Positions 7,230 through 14,131 of a DNA stretch of 16,749 nucleotides are shown here, piece after piece. Location: the NCBI GenBank assembly GCA_034429745.1, contig DAOUFY010000082.1, positions 1 to 16,749 of the forward strand, in the 5' to 3' direction. The translations under genes and the position numbers were made by a program. The notes beneath the pieces are model-generated. The model was not told the DNA's origin and made no database searches. It was given only the letters and a program-made list of their open reading frames with translations. The stretch's first letter is position 1. Each line of letters begins with the position of its first letter. This DNA is from JBAXBF01 sp034429745. GTDB taxonomy: Bacteria > Chloroflexota > Anaerolineae > Anaerolineales > DRKV01.

Positions 7230-9251
7230 TATTAATGAAGCCAATTCCTCCGGCTTGTTGGTTGGATATCGGCAATAGAAAAATTCACAAACATACGCAG
7301 TAGGCAATTTACTACGCAAAGGGCGTTCCTGCAGAATAGCAGGAGCTTCTCGGGGAGGAGGGTAGGGCGATTCTGCATAGACAACGTTTGGGCGAAATTT
7401 TTCCCAGACCGTTTTCCGCATTTTTATCGTATTGGGGTGTTCTGGATCGCCTAGAACAGCAATTTGTACAAGAGGGATATCTGCCACAGAGGCATTTTGC
7501 AGCCAAAATCCGTAATATAAGGGTTGTTTTACGGCTTCTTCAATTATTGAAGAAATCTGATTCAAGGCAAGCTGATTATAGCGTTCTTCTCCTGTAAAGG
7601 CGTCCATTTGCAGCAAAGCGAAGGCAGTGAGTGCGTTAGCACTTGGTGTGGCGTTATCTTGCCAGGTAATAGGGGTTTCGAAGGGTAAGTCATTATCGCG
7701 TGGGTCAATATCGAAAAATCCTCCATTGGGATCCTGAAATTGTGCGATTAATTTATCAAGGAGTTGCCGGGCAATTGAAAACCATTTTACTTCATTTGTT
7801 GATTGGTACAGAGAGAGTAATGCAATTACAAGTGCAGCATAATCTTCAAGGTAACCGAACTGACTTGCAGTACCTTCATACCATGCATGAAAGAGCTGAC
7901 CATCTTTCATAAGATTGTTTAGAAGAAAATCTGCATTCTTTTCCGCAATCGTTATGTAAAGGGGGTTATCGAGATATCTGCCCGCTTCAGAAAATGTCCA
8001 AAGTGATAAAGCATTCCAAGAAGTAATCACTTTTTTATCAGCCTGCGGCTTGACTCTTTTTTCTCTTTCACTGTACAGTTTTGCATTGATAGATTCTAGT
8101 TGTGCGGATTGTTCAGGACTTAGTTGATCATAGGTGGTAATCTCGCCGCGGCGCCTAATGATATATTTACCTTCAAAATGTCCTTGCTCCGGGAGTTCAT
8201 ATAGGCTAGAAAAAATATTGAACTCTTCTCGTGAAAGGGTGCTTTCAAGCTGTTGCTTAGTCCAGAGGTAATATTTACCTTCTTCATGTTCGGTATCCGC
8301 GTCAAGGCTACTGAAAAAACCGCCATCGTCATTGGACATTTCGCGTTGAATAAAGGTTAATGTCTTCTCGCATATATTCCGAAAGAATTCATTCCTGGTA
8401 AGTAGATAGCCGTGAAGATATGCTTGAGCAAGCAAGGCATTATCGTAAAGCATTTTTTCAAAATGTGGGACGCACCAACAGGTGTCTGTACTATAACGAG
8501 AAAACCCACCTCCTAGAATATCGTACATTCCTCCTTGAGCCATGGATAGCAGTGTGTGGTTAAGCATGGTCTGTGCATGGTCCTCACCTCGAGTAGCCAT
8601 TTTCGCAAGAAACGAAAGTGTCATTGGTTGAGGAAATTTAGGTGCATTGCCCCACCCTCCGTGCTGCCAATCATAGGATTGTTCAATTAAAGAAAGAGAG
8701 TGCTTGAGATAATCATAGGATAGATTTACTGAGCTTTTTTGGGGGTGTTTTCTCAGTGAGGTGTTTAATTGCTGTAAAAGGGTTTCACTGCCTTCGATAA
8801 TTTTATTGCGCTCTGTTTTCCATGCATTGGCTACAGCCTGTAAAATATCTAAGAAGGCTGGCAATCCGTATTGAGAACGGGCAGGGAAGTAAGTACCACC
8901 ATAAAAAGGTACTTTTTGCGGGGTTAAAAATACACTAAGTGGCCATCCGCCATGACCTGTCATAGCAATGACAGCATTCATGTAAGCTTGATCAATGTGG
9001 GGCAATTCTTCGCGATCTACTTTGATGTTCACGAAATGCTCGTTCATAACTTTAGCCGTAGTTTCGTCTTCAAAAGATTCGCGAGCCATAACGTGACACC
9101 AATGGCAGGCTGCATATCCAATGCTAAGGAAAATGGGTTTATCTTCGGTTTGAGCTTTCTGAAATGCTTCCTCGCCCCATGGATACCAATCAACTGGGTT
9201 ATTGGCATGTTGAAGCAGATAGGGAGAAGCAGAGTCTTTAAGTCGGTTCAT
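7212..9251 (-). CDS. Thioredoxin-domain protein, DUF255/YyaL family
   Basis: This is the YyaL/SSP411 (spermatogenesis-associated protein 20) family, whose reaction is not established. From the ATG at 9251 it has 679 residues, the family's usual length. The N-terminal thioredoxin-like part (about 1-165) starts RLKDSASPYLLQHANNPVDW. It has the redox-type motif C49-H-W-C52-H and the family patterns VDREELPHID and GGWPLSVFLTP. The remainder is an alpha/alpha-barrel like that of glycosidases and GlcNAc 2-epimerases, with WGNAPKFPQP, GGGFSRYSTDTCWCVPHFEK followed by MLYDNALL, and SWNALSLWTF. An in-frame GTG at 9266 would add five residues; I prefer the ATG because it matches the usual family start, although neither has a strong Shine-Dalgarno. 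The stop at 7212 lies inside the shared terminator. It follows proC by only a few dozen bases, so co-transcription is likely. Confidence 0.9.
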   Translation of the reverse strand: MNRLKDSASPYLLQHANNPVDWYPWGEEAFQKAQTEDKPIFLSIGYAACHWCHVMARESFEDETTAKVMNEHFVNIKVDREELPHIDQAYMNAVIAMTGHGGWPLSVFLTPQKVPFYGGTYFPARSQYGLPAFLDILQAVANAWKTERNKIIEGSETLLQQLNTSLRKHPQKSSVNLSYDYLKHSLSLIEQSYDWQHGGWGNAPKFPQPMTLSFLAKMATRGEDHAQTMLNHTLLSMAQGGMYDILGGGFSRYSTDTCWCVPHFEKMLYDNALLAQAYLHGYLLTRNEFFRNICEKTLTFIQREMSNDDGGFFSSLDADTEHEEGKYYLWTKQQLESTLSREEFNIFSSLYELPEQGHFEGKYIIRRRGEITTYDQLSPEQSAQLESINAKLYSEREKRVKPQADKKVITSWNALSLWTFSEAGRYLDNPLYITIAEKNADFLLNNLMKDGQLFHAWYEGTASQFGYLEDYAALVIALLSLYQSTNEVKWFSIARQLLDKLIAQFQDPNGGFFDIDPRDNDLPFETPITWQDNATPSANALTAFALLQMDAFTGEERYNQLALNQISSIIEEAVKQPLYYGFWLQNASVADIPLVQIAVLGDPEHPNTIKMRKTVWEKFRPNVVYAESPYPPPREAPAILQERPLRSKLPTAYVCEFFYCRYPTNKPEELASLINKKSL

Positions 9252-9278
9252 TTTATCGTCATACACCAGAATTATTCT

Positions 9279-10136
9279 TTATCTGCTTTCAGGATGACGG
9301 ACATTTTTACCTTGACCTAACTCTACTGAACGTTCATACGCAGCCCAGATTGCGCGTGAAATGGCTGTGCGAAAACCGTCTTTTTCTAAGTAATATAATG
9401 CAGCTGCAGAAGTTCCGCCTGGGGAAGTAACTTGATTGCGCAAATGGGCTAAGTGAACAGGGGTTCCATTTTTCATATAATTATAATAATAATCAGCTGC
9501 CCCGCGAACGGTTTGAACAACCAACTGCTCAGCAGTTTTACGTGAAAATCCAAGGTGAACGCCGGCATCAACCATTGCTTCCATGAAAAGAAAGACATAG
9601 GCTGGTCCGGTACCAGATAAAGCAGTGGCTGCGTCCATATAGCTTTCTTCTTCGATGTAAACTTCATCTCCGAAGGCACGCAGAATTTGGCGGGTCATTT
9701 CTCGCTGCTCTTCAGAAACAGATTCGGCAGCTGTCCAAACGGTTATGCCTTCACCAATTTGTGCTGGTGTATTAGGCATAGAGCGGACAACTCGAGGGTG
9801 GTTTAAACCTCTAATGATTTTTTCCATTGTTAAGCCGGCAATGATGGAAATCACCAATGCTTCGGATGGAATAAGCCCATGGATTTCCTTTTCAACCGAA
9901 GAGAAACGCTGTGGCTTAACAGCTAGAACAACAACATCTGCATTTTCCACTGCCGATTTGTTGCTCGTTGTTCCTTTTATTCCATATTTTTGTTTGAGAA
10001 AGTTAATTCTGTCTTGCAGCATATCTGAAGCAATGATTCCTTCTGGTTTGGTTATGCCATTTCGCAACAATCCACTGATCATTGCTTCTCCCATCGCTCC
10101 AGATCCAATAAATGCAATGGTTTTATTCGTGAACAA
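9279..10136 (-). CDS. proC: Pyrroline-5-carboxylate reductase
   Basis: ProC reduces 1-pyrroline-5-carboxylate to L-proline with NAD(P)H, the last step of proline synthesis, in the cytoplasm. The 285-residue protein has the Rossmann dinucleotide loop IGSGAMG (about 10-16), VLAVKPQ near 70-76, and SMPNTPAQIGEG near 119-130. It also has LSGTGPAYVFLFMEAMVDAG at 173-192 and the family signature QVTSPGGTSAAALYYLEK around 235-252. The start is TTG at 10136, preceded by a full AAGGAGG at 10141-10147. The next in-frame Met would cut into the dinucleotide-binding loop, so TTG is well supported. An 81-base gap separates it from ruvA and contains a TATAAT on this strand, so it may have its own promoter. 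Confidence 0.95.
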   Translation of the reverse strand: MFTNKTIAFIGSGAMGEAMISGLLRNGITKPEGIIASDMLQDRINFLKQKYGIKGTTSNKSAVENADVVVLAVKPQRFSSVEKEIHGLIPSEALVISIIAGLTMEKIIRGLNHPRVVRSMPNTPAQIGEGITVWTAAESVSEEQREMTRQILRAFGDEVYIEEESYMDAATALSGTGPAYVFLFMEAMVDAGVHLGFSRKTAEQLVVQTVRGAADYYYNYMKNGTPVHLAHLRNQVTSPGGTSAAALYYLEKDGFRTAISRAIWAAYERSVELGQGKNVRHPESR

Positions 10137-10140
10137 AGCT

Positions 10141-10147
10141 CCTCCTT
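10141..10147 (-). promoter_or_regulatory. Shine-Dalgarno deciding the TTG start of proC
   Basis: AAGGAGG on the - strand stands 4 bases before the TTG at 10136. No in-frame ATG or GTG offers a full-length protein, so this site supports the unusual start. The spacing is shorter than at other genes here; yebC has 6 bases. Confidence 0.75.
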
Positions 10148-10200
10148 ATAGTTAATGCATGATGGTTTGTTTGCTTTATTAGTGAATAATATTAATAACA

Positions 10201-10209
10201 ATTATAACC
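10201..10209 (-). promoter_or_regulatory. Possible -10 element for proC
   Basis: The - strand reads GGTTATAAT, containing a perfect TATAAT at 10206-10201, about 65 bases before the proC start in the ruvA-proC gap. No good -35 hexamer lies at the usual distance, so this is a weak call. Confidence 0.35.
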
Positions 10210-10217
10210 ATAAATAG

Positions 10218-10793
10218 TTACATAGATTGTAATGCCAAACGCAAGCGGGTTTCCACTTCAAGCGGTGTGTCTGGTGGAATTGATTGGATCGCTTTTTGCG
10301 ATTCAACCAGACTGTAACCCAATGCCACTAAGGCATTCATCACCTCCATGTTTATATCACTTGCAGCGGTATGTTTGATGGCAGTATCGAAGTCGGGTTT
10401 AATCTTATCATGAAGAAAGAGAATGATTTTTTGGGCTGTTTTTTTGCCTACACCTGGTATGCGGCTGAGCAATTCAGCTTGTTCCTGAAATACTGCCCGA
10501 TGAATAGTTTCGGGCGTAAGATTGGAGAGAATATTAAGAGCAAGACGGGGTCCAATTCCATTAACCAACAATAAATTGTTAAATGTATCTCTTTCTGCGG
10601 GGGTTTCAAACCCAAAGAGTGTCAGAGAATCTTCGCGCACAATCAGAGAAGTAAAAAGGGATAGACTATCCCCAACTTTAAGCCGCAGACGCAAGGGAGT
10701 AGGAACAAAGACTTGCACACCAATTAAGCCGATTTCGATGGTGATGCTGTCTTCATGGATGGATGATAATACGCCCTTTATTGTAGTAATCAT
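10218..10793 (-). CDS. ruvA: Holliday junction branch migration protein RuvA
   Basis: RuvA tetramers bind four-way junctions and load the RuvB motor for branch migration. The 191-residue protein shows the OB-fold start MITTIKGVLSSIHEDSITIE (1-60, ending in LFGF). Two helix-hairpin-helix motifs follow: LLVNGIGPRLALNIL (about 75-89, GIGPR) and LSRIPGVGKKTAQKIIL (109-125, GVGKK). The C-terminal RuvB-binding domain is DINMEVMNALVALGYSLVES and onwards (146-190). It follows ruvC by 38 bases. ruvB, often the next gene, is not present; proC follows instead. The Shine-Dalgarno before the ATG is weak. Confidence 0.96.
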   Translation of the reverse strand: MITTIKGVLSSIHEDSITIEIGLIGVQVFVPTPLRLRLKVGDSLSLFTSLIVREDSLTLFGFETPAERDTFNNLLLVNGIGPRLALNILSNLTPETIHRAVFQEQAELLSRIPGVGKKTAQKIILFLHDKIKPDFDTAIKHTAASDINMEVMNALVALGYSLVESQKAIQSIPPDTPLEVETRLRLALQSM

Positions 10794-10831
10794 ACGCGTG
10801 CCGTAACCTTGATGTTATGAAAGCCATTTTG

Positions 10832-11335
10832 TCATTTCGTTGAAAGCAGAGATTGAACTTTGAGAGACTGCAAATGGCAAATTGCAACTGCTAAGGCATC
10901 AGCAGCATCATCAGGTTTGGGTAAGGTATTTAGGTTAAGCAAGGTTTGAACCATAAGCTGCATTTGGCGTTTTTCTGCCTTGCCATAGGAAGTAATGGCT
11001 TGTTTAATTTCTAATGGAGTATATTCCGCTATGGGGATGGCGGCTTTTGCAAAGGTCAACAAGGCAACTCCGCGGCTTTGGCAGACTGAAAAGGCAGTGC
11101 GGACATTTTTCTGGAAAAATAATTTTTCAATTGCTGCACTTGTTGGTTGATATATTTCAATAATGCGCTGGAGAGCATTGTGTATGTGCAACAACCGCTG
11201 ATCATCGGAGAGATTTTGATCCGTACTAATGACACCAAAATCAATTGCCTTTATGTTGCCTTGTTCATCTTCTGTGATGACTCCAAACCCCGTTCTAGCA
11301 ATCCCGGGATCAACCCCCATTACGGTAATATTCAT
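10832..11335 (-). CDS. ruvC: Crossover junction endodeoxyribonuclease RuvC
   Basis: RuvC is the Mg-dependent resolvase that nicks Holliday junctions symmetrically, working with RuvAB. The 167-residue protein has RNase H-like topology, and all four acidic catalytic positions can be assigned by comparison with E. coli (D7, E66, D138, D141). They are D9 in MGVDPGIARTGFG, E70 in AAIEKLFFQKN, and D143 and D146 in KPDDAADALAVAICH. The family element YTPLEIKQAITSYGKAEKRQ is also present. The ATG at 11335 lies 7 bases after the yebC stop, so it is clearly co-transcribed with yebC and ruvA. The yebC-ruvC-ruvA order is classic. Confidence 0.96.
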   Translation of the reverse strand: MNITVMGVDPGIARTGFGVITEDEQGNIKAIDFGVISTDQNLSDDQRLLHIHNALQRIIEIYQPTSAAIEKLFFQKNVRTAFSVCQSRGVALLTFAKAAIPIAEYTPLEIKQAITSYGKAEKRQMQLMVQTLLNLNTLPKPDDAADALAVAICHLQSLKVQSLLSTK

Positions 11336-11342
11336 AGAATGA

Positions 11343-12098
11343 TTATGCTGCAGCTAATTCAGCCATTACCTCTTCGCTGATGTTAAGGTTGGAGAACACT
11401 TCTTGAACATCATCAAGTTCTTCAAGGGCTTCAATCACCTTCATAACCTGAAAACTATCTTCTTTGTTGAGCTCTATTTCATTGATAGGAAGCATCTTCA
11501 GACCAGCTTCATCAGGGTGAAGTTTAGCTTTATGCAGGGCATCGCTTATCTGCTTGAAGGCATCAACAGGAGCGATAATTTCAATCACATTATCGTCAAA
11601 TTTTACATCCTCTGCGCCGGCATCCACTGCTAATTCGAAAACTGCGTCAGGGTCAATACCTTGTGCCGGAAGCGAGAAGTAAGCACAATGCTTGAATTGC
11701 CAAGCCACTGATCCACTTTCTCCTAAGCTTCCTCCATGACGGCTGAGTATGTGCCGAATTTCTGCCACCGTTCGATTTCGATTGTCTGTAACGACAGAGA
11801 TCATCAAAGCAACACCATTGGGGGCGTAACCTTCATACATGATCTCTTCATAATTCATGGCTTCTTTATCTCCGCCGCTACCGCGTTTAATAGCCCGGTC
11901 AATATTTTCTTTAGGCATATTGTTGGCACGGGCTTTTTCGACAGCCAGCCTTAGACGGAAGTTAGATTCGATATCGCTGCCTCCTTCTCGTACAGCAATA
12001 CTAATTTCGCGCGCCAAGCGGGTGAACAATTGACCTCGCCTGGCGTCTGCTACACCTTTTTTACGCTTGATCGTTGACCATTTTGAATGTCCAGACAT
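11343..12098 (-). CDS. yebC: YebC/PmpR family protein
   Basis: YebC-family proteins were long annotated as transcriptional regulators and have more recently been linked to translation of difficult sequences such as proline runs. Which role applies here is not decidable. The 251-residue protein begins MSGHSKWSTIKRKKGVADAR and continues GQLFTRLAREISIAVREGG, ARANNMPKENIDRAIKRGSG and YEGYAPNGVALMISVVTDN. These are all strongly conserved in the family, and the full length is present. A near-perfect AGGAGG (12105-12110) sits 6 bases before the ATG. It stands upstream of ruvC-ruvA in a common arrangement, and a 42-residue membrane protein gene lies 39 bases before it. Confidence 0.96.
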   Translation of the reverse strand: MSGHSKWSTIKRKKGVADARRGQLFTRLAREISIAVREGGSDIESNFRLRLAVEKARANNMPKENIDRAIKRGSGGDKEAMNYEEIMYEGYAPNGVALMISVVTDNRNRTVAEIRHILSRHGGSLGESGSVAWQFKHCAYFSLPAQGIDPDAVFELAVDAGAEDVKFDDNVIEIIAPVDAFKQISDALHKAKLHPDEAGLKMLPINEIELNKEDSFQVMKVIEALEELDDVQEVFSNLNISEEVMAELAAA

Positions 12099-12137
12099 GA
12101 TCTACCTCCTGTGCTCATTTAATTTCTTGTAGTTGGT

Positions 12138-12266
12138 TTAAAATTTTATTAAGGATACTACCATAGCTAAAATCATTACAACTGCGAGGGAAGCAAATAG
12201 AATTTGCTGCCGGCGAATTCGTCGTTTTTCAGATGCTGTTGGAGAATATTTTTTCTGTTTACCCAT
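12138..12266 (-). CDS. Small single-pass membrane protein, 42 residues
   Basis: This short frame reads MGKQKKYSPTASEKRRIRRQ and then QILFASLAVVMILAMVVSLI with a KF end. The N-terminal 21 residues are strongly basic (nine Lys/Arg). One membrane segment (about residues 22-40) follows, which predicts the N-terminus in the cytoplasm. An AAAGGAG at 12282-12288 stands 15 bases before the ATG, which is somewhat far; an ATT at 12275 would fit better but is a rare start codon. It lies between the SUMF1-domain gene and yebC on the same strand, with gaps of 46 and 39 bases, which suggests one transcript. I do not recognise a named family, though basic-head single-span proteins of this kind occur in Chloroflexota. 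The function is unknown; conservation would be needed to prove the gene is real. Confidence 0.6.
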   Translation of the reverse strand: MGKQKKYSPTASEKRRIRRQQILFASLAVVMILAMVVSLIKF

Positions 12267-12312
12267 AAGAAGAATGTTGCTCTCCTTTCTTTTATACCAC
12301 TAGTAGTAAAAA

Positions 12313-14013
12313 TTATGGCGATTTTGCGCAGCGAAAACCTATGTTATATAAAGTGTATTGCGGCACCATATCATCCCGATGAAACACTCTAATGTAAGCT
12401 TCAAGATCCGTCCAAGAACCGCCGCGAACCACACGTTTTTTGCCGACTTTTGGTCCTTGGGGATTAAATTCTGGTGGAGAGTAATAGGTTGTCTCATCGT
12501 ACCAATCAGCAACCCATTCCCAAACATTGCCTGCCATATCATAGACGTTGTAAGGCGAGGCGCCTAATGGGTAACTGCCGACTGCTACGGTTGTAGTTAG
12601 TCCTTCTTCAGTGGCTTTTTGACTCCAGTTTGTTGGACAGCTTTGATCGCAAATATTTGCTAAATTATTTTTAGGAGGATCATTGCCCCAGGGAAACGTG
12701 CGTCCGTCAGTACCGCGGGCGGCTTTTTCCCATTCCGCTTCTGTGGGCAACCGTTTTCCAGCCCATTGACAGTACCCTTTTGCTTGGAACCAATTAACCC
12801 AAATGACAGGGTGGTTGGCTAAATCGGGGCGTTTGTAACGGTCGCGCGCGGGAGGAGAACAGGCTTCCGCTTCAATGCATTTTATATACATGGCATTCGT
12901 TACTTCGGTTTGATCGATCCAGAAGGCGTCTAAATAAACCTTTTTCTTGTTTGGTCCCATAAGAAATTCTCCTGCCGGCACATAAACCATAGTCATTCCG
13001 TCTAAAGGAGATATATAGGTAGAACCTATACCAAGTGTAGGAGAAGGCGGTGGAGTATCACTCATGGGAATGGATGAAGCAGTAGCTGTGAGAGCCTCAG
13101 TGGTGGTTGCTGTTGGTGGCGGCGGTGTAAAGCTAGGCGTTTGTGAAGGGGTTTGAGTTGGGGTTTCAGTCGGTGGAGAAAGGGTTTGCATCTTTTCTAG
13201 CATGGTAAGTGGTTTAGATGGAGCAAATCTTTCTCCAAGAAATATTAATCCGCCAACTAAAACACAAAGGAATATAATAAGTGCAATCCAAACATTTCGA
13301 GTGAATTGAAATGGTTGTTTTTGTATGGTTCCAAAATCGCTCGGTTCGGGTAGAGGCTGATTGATGTTTTCGTCATCGTCGGCAGGAAAGTTATCTTCTC
13401 CCACATTTAGCATTGAAGCTGTTTGCGCTGACAATGTGAAAGATGAGATCTGATCTTTGGAAATTCCTGCTTGAACGCTCTCGTAACGTGAAGTTTTTTC
13501 CTCAATTGAATCACCTTCTTTGGTTTCTGGCAAAGACGCTGATGGTTTTTCAGCTGATTCTTCAGACAAAGCAGGTTGAGAGAGAGGTTTTTCGGATAAA
13601 GCTTCGTTTGGGGAAAAAGGTTCTGTTCCTGTTCCTTTTGGCAGAGATGATTTGGTTGAAGCATCTTTGGACTTAAAAGCAGCTTCAGATGTTGGCTGTT
13701 CTCTGGTTGAGGCTTTGGTAGGGGCAGGTTGAATTACTGATTTCGATTGTACAGGTGAACCTTTGGGTTTACTTTGAGCTGCAGGCTGCTCAGGTTTGAC
13801 AGCAGAAGACGCGGTTGTCTGCGATGAGGTTTTTTTTTGAGCTGCTTTAATGGTTGCATTGACAAATTTACGAAGTTCGGCAGTATCTTCATAGTTGGGA
13901 GCAATGTGATAAAGCGCTTCTAAAAGACGCTGGGCAGTTTGCCAACGGCCTTCAGCTATGGCTTGCAGTACTCGGTCATAAATTTCTTGTGGCGTGGGTT
14001 TTCGTACTGGCAT
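12313..14013 (-). CDS. Membrane-anchored SUMF1/FGE-sulfatase-domain protein
   Basis: The 566-residue protein has four parts. Residues 1-60 form a helical, TPR-like head (EIYDRVLQAIAEGRWQTAQR). Residues 61-235 are a low-complexity Ser/Pro/Lys/Glu-rich region. Residues 241-260 (VWIALIIFLCVLVGGLIFLG) are one membrane span. A Thr/Pro linker (280-325) then leads to a C-terminal SUMF1 domain (336-566) with MVYVPAGEFLMG, RLPTEAEWEKAARG, YDMAGNVWEWVADWY and VVRGGSW. True formylglycine-generating enzymes have a reactive Cys pair just after RGGS. Here that stretch reads TDLEAYIRVFHRDDM with no Cys, so it is unlikely to be an FGE. A sensor, ligand-binding or cell-surface role is inferred, with the SUMF1 domain probably outside. 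GAGGAAG before the ATG supports the start. Confidence 0.85.
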   Translation of the reverse strand: MPVRKPTPQEIYDRVLQAIAEGRWQTAQRLLEALYHIAPNYEDTAELRKFVNATIKAAQKKTSSQTTASSAVKPEQPAAQSKPKGSPVQSKSVIQPAPTKASTREQPTSEAAFKSKDASTKSSLPKGTGTEPFSPNEALSEKPLSQPALSEESAEKPSASLPETKEGDSIEEKTSRYESVQAGISKDQISSFTLSAQTASMLNVGEDNFPADDDENINQPLPEPSDFGTIQKQPFQFTRNVWIALIIFLCVLVGGLIFLGERFAPSKPLTMLEKMQTLSPPTETPTQTPSQTPSFTPPPPTATTTEALTATASSIPMSDTPPPSPTLGIGSTYISPLDGMTMVYVPAGEFLMGPNKKKVYLDAFWIDQTEVTNAMYIKCIEAEACSPPARDRYKRPDLANHPVIWVNWFQAKGYCQWAGKRLPTEAEWEKAARGTDGRTFPWGNDPPKNNLANICDQSCPTNWSQKATEEGLTTTVAVGSYPLGASPYNVYDMAGNVWEWVADWYDETTYYSPPEFNPQGPKVGKKRVVRGGSWTDLEAYIRVFHRDDMVPQYTLYNIGFRCAKSP

Positions 14014-14099
14014 AAAAGCTTCCTCGTTTTTCTTTTGCGAATTTCACCTAATGATCTTTTCTTGGTTTTAGATGGAATTCAATGCAACCATTGAGAAAC

Positions 14100-14115
14100 A
14101 AGGTAATTATACCTT
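14100..14115 (-). promoter_or_regulatory. Possible -10 element and small hairpin before the SUMF1 gene
   Basis: The - strand carries GGTATAAT, with TATAAT at 14111-14106, about 93 bases before the SUMF1 gene start. The same bases form a 6-bp inverted repeat (AAGGTA-ATTA-TACCTT, 14100-14115). It lies in the 118-base gap after uvrC. No good -35 hexamer is visible, so it could be a promoter, a weak terminator for uvrC, or neither. Confidence 0.35.
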
Positions 14116-14131
14116 AATTTTATTGTCCTTT

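Noticed and set aside
9745..10155. 136-residue open frame on the + strand over proC
   Set aside because: It is antisense to the Rossmann region of proC and its product resembles nothing I know.
13407..13676. Overlapping open frames in the Ser/Pro-rich part of the SUMF1 gene
   Set aside because: Low-complexity coding sequence readily gives open alternative frames; neither has start context or a recognisable product.
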